Numbered from the stretch's first letter, positions 10,715-22,521 are shown. The stretch is 64,000 nt of DNA from Siphonodentalium dalli (GCA_032622095.1 CP136068.1:157197151-157261150); one strand, 5' to 3'. The notes: a model not told the origin generated them from the letters alone. A program made the numbers and translations.

Positions 10715-10764
10715 CTAAAGAACTGTGTTAATGTGAATATCCCTGGGTCCTGCTTATATAAAAT

Positions 10765-11276
10765 GTATAAATATAATCATTTACACATATAATCATGTAT
10801 ATATATATATAATCATGAATAGATATAATCATGTACAGATATAATCATGTATAGATATACTCATGAACAGATATAATCATGTACAGATATAATCATGTAT
10901 AGATATAATCATGTACAGATATAATCAAGTAGATATATAATCATGTACATATATAATCATGTACAGATATAATCATGTACAGATATAATCAAGTAGATAT
11001 AATCATGTACAGATATAATCATGTACACATATAATCATGTAGATATATAATCATGTATAGATATAATCATGTACAGATATAATCATGTATATATATAATC
11101 ATGTACAGATATAATCATGTAAAGATATAATCATGTACAGATATAATCATGTATAGATATAATCATGTATATATATAATCATGTATATATAATCATGTAC
11201 AGATATAATCATGTACAGATATAATCATGTATATATATAATCATGTACAGATATAATCATGTATAGATATAATCAT
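10765..11276. repeat. 16-bp tandem array (ATATAATCATGTACAG), about 31 units
   Basis: Units alternate ATATAATCATGTACAG and ATATAATCATGTATAG, with a few 14- and 18-bp variants. It looks like replication-slippage or unequal-exchange growth. No spacer structure of the CRISPR kind. Confidence 0.95.
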
Positions 11277-11339
11277 TCTATTACTTCTGTCACTCAAGGG
11301 AAACCCCTTGGACACAGTTAACTAATTTAAAACTAATTC

Positions 11340-11412
11340 CCAATGATATGAGTGCATCATTTTAGCCCTTTAGCACTTAAGTTTGTGATAGCCTTTGTGA
11401 ACTTGCCATTAC
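11340..11412 (-). pseudogene. LINE fragment, antisense
   Basis: On the minus strand it reads AAGTTCACAAAGGCTATCAC then AAACTTAAGTGCTAAAGGGC, the same DNA as 14416-14460 in the LINE at 14411. Translated, this is KFTKAITNLSAKGLKA-like. The A element at 11413 abuts it. Confidence 0.75.
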
Positions 11413-11532
11413 TACAGTAATGCCTGACAGCTTTCCGATGAATGGCAACAAGTCATATTTCCGACTAAATCCTGAAAAGTTACCCATAATTCTGCTGTGG
11501 TTAAGGAGTCGATTATTCAGGGCATTACTGTG
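11413..11532. mobile_element. family A, left arm deleted
   Basis: Left tip TACAGTAATGCC is followed at once by the right arm CTTTCCGATGAATGGCAACA and ends GGGCATTACTG. An internal deletion removed most of the left arm. Confidence 0.88.
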
Positions 11533-11866
11533 TGAATGATGCAGCTCATGTAGACCAATAGAACATTCTCGTTAATGAGAAATATGAGGACATCGAAGTC
11601 GTATCTAACTTCTGTCAGTGCCTTGCACTCATAGGACACTTCACTCCATATCACGCCAGATTGATCTAAATCTGAGATCGACCCCGGACAACATAACTTA
11701 ATTAAAATATCATCACTGCAGTGTTAGATAGAATCACCTCTCCGAAAACACAACAATATGGATTAGAGTGATGTGATGACCTCAGACCATCAAACTTAAT
11801 TAAAATATCATCATTGCAGAGTTAGCCTTATTCACCATTCGGAAAACCCAACAATATGGATTACGG
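11533..11866. repeat. family O copy 2 plus ~109-bp duplication
   Basis: 11533-11715 matches 9732-9900. From about 11695 a unit beginning AACTTAATTAAAATATCATC and containing CAACAATATGGATTA is repeated twice. Confidence 0.7.
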
Positions 11867-12034
11867 GATAAAAACAATCATCGATAGACTAACAATGGGA
11901 GTTATAGGGCGGCCTTTCTTGGGCGTTTACGTCAAGGGAGATTAATCTGTTGGCTAAGAAGATGAAGCTCGGAGATCGAAAGCATTGACAGAGAATTTCT
12001 AGTAAATACCGTACTTGTCTGATAATATGGCGTG

Positions 12035-12385
12035 GGACATTTGCAGAATGAGGTCCGCAGAGGGTGAATTTAGTGACGATACCCTGCACAGTGGGAGAGC
12101 ATCACTAAATTCACCTTCTGGGAACCACATTCTGCTTAGGCCTCATCTTCTCTGGAAAGTATATTTATCATTAAATTAACAAGTTTTTTAGTTCCTTTAG
12201 AAACTTCTTCAGAATGTTTCGTTTTCTTTTTTTTAGATTTATAGTTTCTCTACATGTATATCCCCAAATTGCAGATGACACAATTCATAATCGAGGTGCA
12301 AAAATGGGTGCACATCACCATCTTCACCAGTCTATGTAAACATACACTCAGATTCATACTGATACTGAGTCTATTGCATTCCCAT
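12035..12385. mobile_element. family G, right end lost
   Basis: ACATTTGCAGAATGAGGTCC and its palindromic partner, then GCTTAGGCCTCATCTTCTCT and the non-palindromic middle (in inverse orientation to 728-1168). The far palindrome is missing. Confidence 0.7.
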
Positions 12386-13349
12386 CAACTTTTCATTTCT
12401 GAACGGTTGTGGGCTTCCCCCAAATTACGTCACAGAACGCTAAATATAAATCTGAAATTAGTTGTGATTGACAGGCGTAAACATGGTCATGTGCCAGTGC
12501 CGTGTCATGGCCGCTTCAACCCTGTGAAGCCGATTCTAAGAATCGGAATTAAGAGTTGCAGGGTTTGTGACTTTTCGTTCGGCGGTTGTTTTACTGACAA
12601 TAAAGGGAAACAGCTAGCTTCCGGGATCCAAAAAAATATGTACAATAATTAGACAGATCTTGAAATTATAAAAAAATGTCAATTTATGTGGATCTCTTGG
12701 ACTCAGAACGAATTATATTTTAGATTGGCCAGGCGATTTGTCGACCATGTTGTCAAAAAATAACACAAATCAACGGCAACGAATCAAAAATACATGAATG
12801 TCCGGACTATCTGCTAAAACAACTACAGAACTAAAAAAAAGTTAAATGACATAACAAAACGATCTATCAGTTCCCCAGTACCGGCAGTAGTACCACCGCA
12901 GCCAAAACGAGCGAAGAGCAACACAATTCTATCACCAACCTCACCGAAACCCTCCCGACCTTACACAGCCGTATTATTAGCTCCAAAGATTGGCCATAAG
13001 TACGGTACCCTAATAAGGCCTAATTACAGTTGCCTGCAATCCAAATTCCGGTGATTCTTGATTTTAAACTTTCGACCGCTCGTCAACAATCTACTTTATT
13101 TGTCGATTTGTGAATTTCTCTTCCGGTATAACATGACGTCATGGATACTATTTTAACAACATTTAGCCACACCTTCGGAATTTCCACACCGAGAGCACAT
13201 GACATGTTACTAGTTTTTTATTGGGGCACACATTTCTTGGAGCTAAGTTTTGATTGGCGGTAATTACAAGGAATCCCGGGTTTGGGAAATGAAAACTGAA
13301 CGAAAGGTCGTCAGACCCACTATTTTTTATATGTGGGTATGTAGTTTAC
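12386..13349. other. about 1 kb without a recognised feature
   Basis: A frame of 132 codons (12254-12652) starts inside the G element and carries no domain I know; CHGRF and CRVCDFSFGGC are its only notable short motifs. Local GC is slightly higher (12880-13010). A real exon cannot be excluded but nothing supports one. Confidence 0.35.
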
Positions 13350-13515
13350 TCCACACTGCATCTTCACCATCTGGTAATAAATCTGGGTCTAGGTCTCCAA
13401 TAGCAGATGAGGCCATGCACAATGAGGTCCCAAGAGGATTAATTCGGTGATGCTAGCCCGATATAGTGTCACTAAATTTTTGACACCCTTCTATGGAATT
13501 CATTCTGCAAATGTC
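13350..13515. mobile_element. family G, right part, diverged
   Basis: GCAGATGAGGCC, CAATGAGGTCCCAAGAGG and CATTCTGCAAATGTC in the family order, with many changes. Confidence 0.6.
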
Positions 13516-13593
13516 CGGGCATAGTCAGAGAAACGTCTAGGAAATACTGTACATGCCTGAAATGTGAAGCTGAGGTGACATGCAATCAACAAT

Positions 13594-13739
13594 TACAGTA
13601 GTGCCCTAAATAATCGACTCCTTTACCACAGCAAGAGCTTTCCGATGAATGGCAACAAGCCATATTTCCCACTAAATCCTGAAAAGTTACCCATAATTCT
13701 GCTGTGGTTAAGGAGTCGATTATTTAGGGCATTACTGTA
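13594..13739. mobile_element. family A with deleted left arm
   Basis: TACAGTAGTGCCCTAAATAA at the left jumps to GAGCTTTCCGATGAATGGCA and ends GGGCATTACTGTA. Confidence 0.9.
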
Positions 13740-13938
13740 TGTCTTGGGAACAAACACCTGTCAATCACGCATCCAGTTGAAGAGAAACACCATTTTCATA
13801 ATTTTTATTGGTCTTTCTTTTGAAATCAACAATGCTGGCATCAAGCCAAACACACGTGGAGCTGCTAATAGCACCTGTGCTTTCAGGAAGAGTTACAGAC
13901 ACCCATTAAGGTTATCAAGAAATAACTTTAATGGCTAA

Positions 13939-14201
13939 TTAACCCATTCATGAAGAGAGCTCCGCTGGTGCAGTATTAAAGATCATGTGCCAGTGCATTC
14001 TCTTATATAAGTAAGTCTCCCACAGGGAGCCTTGCATATATAAGAGAATGCACCCGCTTACAAGGTCAAGGTAAATATTGTTAGGCCACTGTATTACCTT
14101 ATATATGCGAGGCTCCCTATGGGAGACTCGCATATATAAGAGAATGTATTGGCACAGGGTTTTCGCAAAATTTCAGGAAGCTCCCATCATGGAAAGGTTA
14201 A
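13939..14201. mobile_element. family C TTAA element, complete
   Basis: TTAA at 13939-13942 and 14198-14201. Inside: GCTGGTGCAGTATTAAAGAT, hairpin 1, GCTTACAAGGTCAAGGTAAA, hairpin 2, TTTCGCAAAATTTCAGGAAG. The last C of the left CCC-start is kept. Confidence 0.85.
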
Positions 14202-14358
14202 GTAACAACAAAGTGTTTCACAATATTCCATTAATTAACAGCTTATTTATTGTCACATATATTCAAAAATAGTTATTTTTTTTAATTGTTTTAGATATAA
14301 ATTTGTTCCATGACAATATACTCCATGGTTAATGTCTCATGCTAACATGCACTGAAAA

Positions 14359-14410
14359 ATACACACGAATGGCATGACAGTTATTGTACTGTGCCCCCTT
14401 TAACAGATAG
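14359..14410 (+). repeat. 110-bp satellite fragment left of the LINE
   Basis: GTTATTGTACTGTG then CCCCCTTTAACAGATAG matches the end of the 110-bp unit of the array at 15769. It ends exactly where the LINE begins. This shows the LINE landed in a satellite monomer. Confidence 0.75.
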
Positions 14411-15768
14411 TAATGACAAGTTCACAAAGGCTATCACAAACTTAAGTGCTAAAGGGCTAAAAGCGATGCACTCATTATCCCAATGCGCGTAACCATAAAT
14501 CACCTCTCCCCTGGCCTGGTTAATGTCACTCAAACTGTTTCAGAAACTGATCAAACCAATAATCCTGTATGGCAGTGAACTGTGGGGTGTTCTAAAAACA
14601 TGATTGCCTAGCATGTGAATCAGTTCATAATAAATTTTGCAAATGTTTATTAGGTACTGGAAAATATGCATCAAATAATGCTGTCCATGCAGAACTAGGA
14701 AGCTATCCTCTATATATAGATGCAGCTTGCAGAATGTCGAATTATGCTATGAGTGTCACCCTACGTTCTGACTGTGACTTCTACAAAATGTGGTTAAAGA
14801 ACAACCGGATGTCATTATCTGCAAAATCAGTTTTGAAAACAATCAAATCTCTAGATTTAACTTTACAAGAGACTGATCATTCGACTGGCATGATAACGAA
14901 AAATGTCCAGACATCTCTACAAAATAGCTACGTTAATGCTCTAATTAATCGACTCCTTAACCAAAGCAGAATTATGGATAACTTTTCAGGATTTAGTCGG
15001 AAATATGGCTTGTTGCCATTCATCGGAAAGCTCTCCCCGAGAGCTTTCCGATGAATGGCAACAAGCCATATTTCCGACTAAATCCTGAAAAGTTACCCAT
15101 AATTCTGCTTTGGTTAAGAGGTCGATTAATTAGAGCATTACTGTATAACGAGTACTTCCAAGCTAACCTGAGTGACAACTGTTCAAAATCAGGCAGCAAC
15201 AAATATCATCTTTACTCGAAAAAATATAAGCTTGAGCCCTATCTTCTCAACACCAAATCATTGAAAGACAGAACAGCTTTTACCAGATTCAGAATGAGTA
15301 ACGATGCACTTGCTATAGAGAAAGGTGTCATTTACAGCCTCCAGTAATATTAGAAAATAGAAAGTGTGTGTTTTGCTGTGATGATGTCGTAGAAGATGAA
15401 ACATATTTCCTTATGGAATGCACGGCATATTCACAACTATGAAGCAAACTTTTCGAATCAATGATTAAGCATAATCCGAATTTTTGACGCATTAACGCCA
15501 ACGATCAATTTATTACAAATGACAGTCCTATACTCTAACCCGAATAATATGTAAACTGATCCGTCGCCTTTTCAGTGCTTGTGTTGAGCAAATAACAGTT
15601 AGGTAACCATTCATATGATACATGATCCCGAGACTCCTTGTGCATCTTAGCATATTTCGTAATTGTGCTCTTGCATATTTTATTATCACACATTTTGTAT
15701 ATACTGTTATCCAATGTATTAGCAAACTGTCCTTGTGTGGATGTTTTTTGCCAATAAATAATTATCTG
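14411..15768 (+). pseudogene. 5'-truncated LINE with A element inside
   Basis: Decayed RT C-terminal region. About 14415-14490 encodes DKFTKAITNLSAKGLKAMHS. After frame breaks, 14555-14600 gives PIILYGSELWGV and 14690-14770 gives AELGSYPLYIDAACRMS. Beyond the A element (14929-15145) come YSKKYKLEPYL and LTRF/FTRFRMSNDALAIEKG, and 15362-15430 shows a Cys-rich end, KCVFCCDDVVEDETYFLMEC. This order (YGSE-WG, ELG-YPL, TRFR-x-x-x-LAIE, C-x-x-C-x-x-x-x-EDE-x-x-F-x-x-xC) is that of CR1/RTE-like LINE C-termini in marine invertebrates (family knowledge). AGATAG flanks it at 14405-14410 and 15769-15774, a likely target duplication. The 3' tail is AT-rich (CCAATAAATAATTATCTG). Several stops and frame changes make it inactive. 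Confidence 0.8.
14929..15145. mobile_element. family A foldback element nested in the LINE
   Basis: TA at both ends (left TA-CGTTAATGCTCTAA is mutated). The arms meet at the CTCTCCCCGAGAG centre. It splits a LINE reading frame: the frame before it ends LQNSY and the frame after it continues YNEYFQANLSDN, so it arrived after the LINE. Confidence 0.9.
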
Positions 15769-18178
15769 AGATAGATATCCCTACCTGGTTCATGTATGAC
15801 AGGTAATATATCTACTGTTCATACAGATAGTACCACTCATGAATAGCATGAGAGTTATTGTACTGTGACCCCTTTAACAGATAGATATCCCTACCTGGTT
15901 CATGTATGACAGGTAATATATCTACTGTTCATACAGATAGCACCACTCATGAATAGCATGAGAGTTATTGTACTGTGGCCCCTTTAACAGATAGATATCC
16001 CAACCTGGTTCATGTATGACAGGTAATATATCTAATGTTCATACAGATAGCACCACTCATGAATAGCATGAGAGTTATTGTACTGTGACCCCTTTAACAG
16101 ATAGATATCCCTACCTGGCTCATGTATGACAGGTGATATATCTACTGTTCATACAGATAGTACCACTCATGAATATCATGAGAGTTATAATGTACTGTGG
16201 CCCCTTTAACAGATAGATATCCCAACCTGGTTCATGTATGACAGGTAATATATCTACTGTTCATACAGATAGCACCACTCATGAATAGCATGAGAGTTAT
16301 TGTACTGTGGCCCCTTTAACAGATAGATATCCCAACCTGGTTCATGTATGACAGGTAATATATCTAATGTTCATACAGATAGCACCACTCATGAATAGCA
16401 TGAGAGTTATTGTACTGTGGCCCCTTTAACATATAGATATCCCTACCTGGCTCATGTATGACAGGTAATATATCTACTGTTCATACAGATAGTACCACTC
16501 ATGAATAGCATGAGTTATTGTACTGTGGCCCCTTTAACAGATAGATATCACAACCTGGTTCATGTATGACAGGTAATATATCTACTGTTCATACAGATAG
16601 CACCACTCATGAATAGAATGAGTTATTGTACTGTGGCCCCTTTAACAGATAGATATCCCTACCTGGTTCATGTATGACAGGTAATATATATACTGTTCAT
16701 ACAGATAGTACCACTCATGAATAGCATGAGAGTTATTGTACTGTGGCCCCTTTAACAGATAGATATCCCTACCTGGTTCATGTATGACAGGTGATATATA
16801 TACTGTTCATACAGATAGTACCACTCATGAATAGCATGAGAGTTATTGTACTGTGGCCCCTTTAACAGATAGATATCCCTACCTGGTTCATGTATGACAG
16901 GTAATATATCTACTGTTCATACAGATAGTACCACTCATGAATAGCATGAGAGTTATTGTACTGTGGCCCCTTTAACAGATAGATATCCCTACCTGGTTCA
17001 TGTATGACAGGTGATATATATACTGTTCATACAGATAGTACCACTCATGAATAGCATGAGAGTTATTGTACTGTGGCCCCTTTAACAGATAGATATCCCT
17101 ACCTGGTTCATGTATGACAGGTAATATATCTACTGTTCATACAGATAGTACCACTCATGAATAGCATGAGAGTTATTGTACTGTGGCCCCTTTAACAGAT
17201 AGATATCCCTACCTGGTTCATGTATGACAGGTGATATATATACTGTTCATACAGATAGTACCACTCATGAATAGCATGAGAGTTATTGTACTGTGGCCCC
17301 TTTAACAGATAGATATCCCAACCTGGTTCATGTCTGACAGGTAATATATTTAATGTTCATAGAGATAGCACCACTCATGAATAGCATGAGAGTTATTGTA
17401 CTGTGGCCCCTTTAACAGATAGACATCCCTACCTGGTTCATGTATGACAGGTAATATATCTACTGTTCATACAGATAGTACCCGACTCATGAATAGCATG
17501 AGTTATTGTACTGTGGCCCCTTTAACAGATAGATATCCCAACCTGGTTCATGTATGACAGGTAATATATCTACTGTTCATACAGATAGTACCACACATGA
17601 ATAGCATGAGAGTTATTGTTATGTGGCCCCTTTAACAGATAGACATCCCTACCTGGTTCATGTATGACAGGTAATATATCTACTGTTCATACAGATAGTA
17701 CCACTCATGAATAGCATGAGAGTTATTGTACTGTGACCCCTTTAACAGATAGATATCCCTACCTGGTTCATGTATGACAGGTAATATATCTACTGTTCAT
17801 ACAGATAGCACCACTCATGAATAGCATGAGAGTTATTGTACTGTGGCCCCTTTAACAGATAGATATCCCTACCTGGCTCATGTATGACAGGTAATATATC
17901 TACTGTTCATACAGATAGCACCACTCATGAATAGCATGAGAGTTATTGTACTGTGGCCCCTTTAACAGATAGACATCCCAACCTGGTTCATGTATGACAG
18001 GTAATATATCTACTGTTCATACAGATAGCACCACTCATGAATAGCATGAGAGTTATAATGTACTGTGGCCCCTTTAACAGATAGATATCTCTACCTGCAT
18101 GCTCATGTATGACAGGTAATATATCTACTGTTCATACAGATAGCACCACTCATGAATAGCATGAGAGTTATTGTACTA
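15769..18178 (+). repeat. 110-bp satellite array, about 22 units
   Basis: Unit start AGATAGATATCCCTACCTGG, containing CATGTATGACAGGTAATATA, CACTCATGAATAGCATGAGA and GTACTGTGGCCCCTTTAACA. Period 110 bp, with rare 108- and 112-bp units. Units differ by few changes. From about 16760 to 17310 two variants (GTAATATATCTACTG and GTGATATATATACTG) alternate, which suggests a 220-bp higher-order unit. Confidence 0.97.
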
Positions 18179-20084
18179 TATTTACATACACCTAATATTG
18201 GGTCCGAGTTCCCCATAACGTTACCATAGACACACGTACCCCCTGAGTCAATGTGTTCATAGGTTTATGAACACATTAATCCCGGAAATCACCGGGGATT
18301 GCCGGATATTGACGACTGCTTGAGTAGTCAGCACGTCCGGATTTGGCAAGAAATTTGTTTCGGTCTATAATCAGTGTTGATACGTTTTTAATTTGCAATT
18401 GAAATGCGTTGTGCGTATATAATGTTGCGATAGTTATATATACAAATAAGCGACCATACAATACGTTTCGTGTTACTAAGCGTTGGTGTTCAAATAACCG
18501 TGCTACTCAGTAGAGTTTGATCATTTTCCTTGCCACTACAAATATGCCCCTGACCTTAGGCCAAAAAAAAAAACATCTGTGTTTCCAGTTACCCGACCGA
18601 CCTGCCGAATTTATAAATTTTGTTTAATGCATGTAATTGGCATGTAAACACATCTATATCGCTAAATATATACTATATACTATGTTTACATTAAGCAGCA
18701 ATAATTTTAGATGGAATTTTCAAAAACAGTTTACTTAAAATACATGTCCATTTGTGGTTGTGCAGATGAATCCACATTCATGATTCAACACCAATAAATC
18801 TGCAGTCTTTAAAATCTGCCTGTGGTAATATTGTTTGTTCAACTGATACTCCCATGTCTTGTGGGAAGAAGTCTTATTTGTTAGAGAGCAATATACATGT
18901 AGAAGACTTTCTATATCAGAATTTAGAGTTCCTCTTCCCAGTCAATAAAGGATTCATAGTGTTCATGCATAGTTACTAGTATGTATACAGACAGTATAAA
19001 GCTGACTGCATGTCTACCATATCAAACACCCTTCTGGGATGGGCACTAAAAAAGCACATGAAATTATCTACTGGTTTGTTTGGGTGTATAAACCTTACAG
19101 CATGCATATGCCAGTGTGTATAAGGAACTTCAAAGTAGGGGGCAATTTTAATGCTGAGGTGTGGTATCTCAGTCAAGGTGTGGCCTGTGGTACCATTTTC
19201 AGTGTGGTGTGGGACTTTATATTTCAATGCAATTGAGGGGTGTCTGAGGAACATTTACACCCTGTGCAATGTGTCTGATGCACATGTGAGATATCCTGAC
19301 AGTGGAGGTGTGTCTTACCTGTAGGTCCTGAGGCGTATGAACAAATATTTAAGTGAGGTTTGAATTAATAACATACAAGTTATGTTATTATAAAGTCATA
19401 GAAAAGCCCTATTATGGTGTTCGTCTTGGGCCTGTTGATATGTCAATATTGTGCTCTGAGGAAGATGTGCCACCACAAGCTAAACTGAGAGAATAATTAC
19501 AATAGAGCTGCATACATGTTGTTGAGTGCCTGGGAGGCATTTGTTTGTCCACATATTGTGCTACATTAACAGTTACTTGCAATATACATGGACAGCCTTA
19601 ACACAAGTATAAAGATTAAGCATTAATGTACTTCTTAACTGTTCGGGGAAAAAATAAAAAAATATTACCAAAAAAAAAAACCCTACCTATACCTACCTGG
19701 ATTTTTTTGGCTCCGTAATAGGAAACAAATAACTATTTTTTTTTGGCCTTACACATATATCATTATGGTAGAACGGCGTATTGTCAATTTCCTGTCCACA
19801 GCCGAAACTTAATTGTTTGTTTCTGATATTATCATTCTTGAAATCAACACGTCTACATTCAGTACAAGCTAAAGAAAACATTTCGTCATATGCGTATATT
19901 TAACTGTGAAATTGCGTTTTTCCGCTTTCCGTCAACGGATTCTCACAATGTTTGGTTTTTATAAAAAGCGAGGATTCGAACTGTCTTAACTGAACTCCAT
20001 GCGTTCATTTAAGATTGAATAAATAGTGGGAAAGACAGACAATCCTAGTTCATAATGAATTTAAGTATATAAATATAAATAATA
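18179..20084. other. ~2-kb insertion splitting the satellite
   Basis: The satellite unit breaks after GTTATTGTACT (18176) and resumes with TGTGGCCCCTTTAACAGATA (20184). Inside: a perfect 11-bp hairpin ATGTGTTCATA/TATGAACACAT (18250-18275), two A-rich motifs of the type GGCCAAAAAAAAA in opposite orientation (about 18559 and 19740), and no credible gene. The two overlapping frames at 18976-19254 lack any known domain. No matching ends were found, so the kind of insertion is open. Confidence 0.5.
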
Positions 20085-20180
20085 AACGGCGGATTCAACG
20101 TGGTCATGGGTTTTGACCGCGATAAAAATTCAACAAACTCCGCATGAATCCCATGACCACATTGAAACCGCCGTTCATTT
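20085..20180. repeat. imperfect 30-bp hairpin
   Basis: AAACGGCGGATTCAACGTGG and CATGGG pair with CCCATGACCACATTGAAACC and GCCGTTCATTT across a ~40-bp loop. It may be the end of the insertion or a small foldback element. Confidence 0.65.
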
Positions 20181-20285
20181 CTTATGTGGCCCCTTTAACA
20201 GATAGATATCCCTACCTGGTTCATGTATGACAGATGATATATATACTGTTCATACAGATAGCACCACACATGAATAGCATGAGAG
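20181..20285 (+). repeat. 110-bp satellite, resumed
   Basis: One unit, ending GCATGAGAG at the hAT-like insertion. Confidence 0.9.
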
Positions 20286-20646
20286 CAGTCCTTCCCAGGA
20301 GAAAAACACAACAAGAGCACTTATTTGCTCCCGCAATTCATTAGAAGGGTGTAATTGCACCCTGAAATATAATCACAAGTTGGGTGTTTCTCAAACAAAA
20401 TGTTATAATGGGACATACATGTACACCTACATGTCTGTTTACATGTAGTCACACTTTCACATGCCTATAATTGAATTGAAACAGAAAATGATCAAAAGAA
20501 ACCTTCAAATAGTTCAATATTGAATCAACGATTAGAGTCATTATAATCATTTTGTCAAGAGGCATGAGTGCACATTTTAGCACCCGTGAATTGAAAATTG
20601 TGAACGGAGTGCGAGAGCAATTGCTCCCGTCTTCTGGGAAGGACTG
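20286..20646. mobile_element. 361-bp hAT-like non-autonomous element inside the satellite
   Basis: Ends CAGTCCTTCCCAG and CTGGGAAGGACTG (13 bp perfect inverted repeat). The host satellite sequence ATGAGAG is present on both sides (20279-20285 and 20647-20653). Other satellite units show the unoccupied site GCATGAGAGTTATT. The duplication is 7 bp as read, or 8 bp if one base has changed; 8 bp would be standard for hAT. No transposase. Confidence 0.88.
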
Positions 20647-20752
20647 ATGAGAGTTATTGCACTGTGGCCCCTTTAACAGATAGATAACCCTACCTGGCTC
20701 GTGTATGACAGGTAATATATCTACCATTCATACAGACAGCACCACTCATGAA
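20647..20752 (+). repeat. 110-bp satellite, last unit
   Basis: Starts ATGAGAGTTATTGCACTGTG and ends CACCACTCATGAA; more diverged than the main array. Confidence 0.88.
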
Positions 20753-20864
20753 GATATGACATTTATCCTCATTAGAAAGCTAAAGCAAGCAATTGTTGGC
20801 ATGCGGGAGGAAATAGTGATGACGTAAAAAAAAATATATATATAATAACATTGCTTCATGTCTG

Positions 20865-21085
20865 GGACGACTCCAGATATAACTGATAATTAACACATGA
20901 CTAGAACGTCTAGAGTGTCCAGGGAGGAATGGACTGAGACGTCTCCAGATATAACTAATAACACACGACTAGAGCGTCTGAAGCATCCAGGGAGGAATGA
21001 ACTGAGACGTCTCCAGATATAACTATAAGAACACACAACTACAACGTCCAGGGAGGGATGACAAGGAGACGTCTCATGATATAGC
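20865..21085. repeat. ~65-bp tandem repeat, about 3.5 copies
   Basis: Units hold GTCCAGGGAGGAATG, ACTGAGACGTCTCCAGATAT and ACACACGACTAGA. The minus-strand frame across it merely reads the repeat. Confidence 0.85.
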
Positions 21086-21203
21086 TTTAAAAAATACTGC
21101 TTATTAAATAAGTGCATCCGGTGCGGACAAGTGGGTGGAGAGAGATAGATGACAGTGATATTTAAAGATATAACAACTGAAGACGATCTAGGTAATACAG
21201 TTA

Positions 21204-21270
21204 TAACCAAAAAGTTTGAAGAAAAGTTCTATAACGCGTTATCATAAATTTGTCGTCAAACTTTTCGGTC
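21204..21270. repeat. short hairpin
   Basis: ACCAAAAAGTTTGA pairs with TCAAACTTTTCGGT with one mismatch; the loop holds ATAACGCGTTAT, itself a palindrome. Confidence 0.6.
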
Positions 21271-22110
21271 ATACTAGTAACTCATAACCTTAAAAGGGGA
21301 CTGTACACTAAATCTGGCCATTTATGGGACCTTCTCCTTTTATACTCAACAGAATATGTGCAACAAATGATTGAATTTGAGCCATGCATTAGTGCAAAAT
21401 ACACTCATGTGCTCAAAGAACGATGCAGACAACATGGCAATTATAATGAAAATGAGTTTAGGACTCGAGTCATAAACTCATTTTATTACATCCCATGCAG
21501 GAAAGCATCACTAAAATTCAACCTCTGCGGACCTCATTCTGACAGACAGGCTATTTGCATGATAGTATGATATGACACATGCACAAAGTGTATAAGAGCG
21601 TTTAATTTAAGAATGCAGTGAACTGTTCCATAACGGGTACATAGTTGAATGAGTAGGAAATTCATCAAGATTTGTGACATTAATAACTACCCGACTGGTC
21701 CAACCCACAAGAAGAGACGACTCCTCTGCTCGGTATAGGGTAGAAACGGGGTCAAGCTGTCTGACATATGCTAATCAAGCTGGGAATGTCGAATCAAAGG
21801 GAAAGCACTCTTGTATTCTGCATATAAGCAGACAATCATCTATCAAATAAAAAAAATACAGATTCTTAATCAAAAGGAATAAGCAGCACCATTGATATAA
21901 AATTCTAGTTTCTTCATTTCGAGTCGAACATTAAAAAAAATAATCTTTTTTTTTAAATTCCCTTGCGGCTAAATACTGTAGAGTACTTGAAACCAGACTG
22001 CAGTTACCCCTATCAATAAAATATCAGCCGATTGCAGCAACCACTATCAATAAAATATCTGAGATGTCAGGCCTCTGTAATTTAGAGCTCATTGATGCCA
22101 CAAAAGACAA
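21271..22110. other. no gene; one G-family scrap
   Basis: 21500-21551 holds GCATCACTAAAATTCAACCT and GGACCTCATTCTG, a G remnant. CTATCAATAAAATATC is repeated near 22009 and 22046. No other feature recognised. Confidence 0.45.
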
Positions 22111-22197
22111 TATTTTAACTGGTTCATTACGGCATGTGGTGCAATGTTAACCACTCCATGACTAGAGCTTCCGAAAATATTTTAACTGGTTCATTAA
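22111..22197. repeat. 67-bp duplication with an unoccupied TTAA-like site
   Basis: TATTTTAACTGGTTCATTA occurs at 22111 and 22178. In the first copy it continues CGGCATGTGGTGCAATG directly. In the second, a B element separates CATTAA from GGCATGTGGTGCAATG. The empty copy reads TTAC, a near match to TTAA. Confidence 0.85.
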
Positions 22198-22521
22198 CCC
22201 TTTACCCAACAAACCGGCCAAAACCGGCCAAATAAAGCTTCAACAGCCTAAATTATCTTGGGTCTGTCTCAATAACACCATACAAATATGGATATCATTG
22301 GAACCGGCTCATTGACCACATTGTGATGGTTATAGTTATGCCCTGTGCCAATGCATTCTCTTATATATGCGAGTCGACCATAGGTCGCCTCGCATATATA
22401 AGAGAATGCATTGGCCTAAATGCCCAATGCATTCTCTTATATATGCGAGGCGACCTATGGTCGACTCGCATATATAAGAGAATGCATTGGCACAGGGCCG
22501 TTCTGTTGGGTAAAGGGTTAA
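22194..22521 (+). mobile_element. family B TTAA element, short spacer
   Basis: TTAA at 22194-22197 and 22518-22521. The two hairpins are only 7 bp apart (CCTAAATGCCC), so the usual ~80-bp AT spacer is deleted. Ends intact. Confidence 0.92.

Noticed and set aside
12254-12652. 132-codon plus-strand frame
   Set aside because: Begins in a G element and shows no known motif; kept only as a remark.
10765-18178. CRISPR-like regular repeats
   Set aside because: Both arrays are pure tandem repeats without unique spacers, and the sequence context is eukaryotic.
19955-20040. tRNA-like T-arm (GTTCGAATCC on the minus strand)
   Set aside because: No matching acceptor stem, D-arm or anticodon arm upstream.
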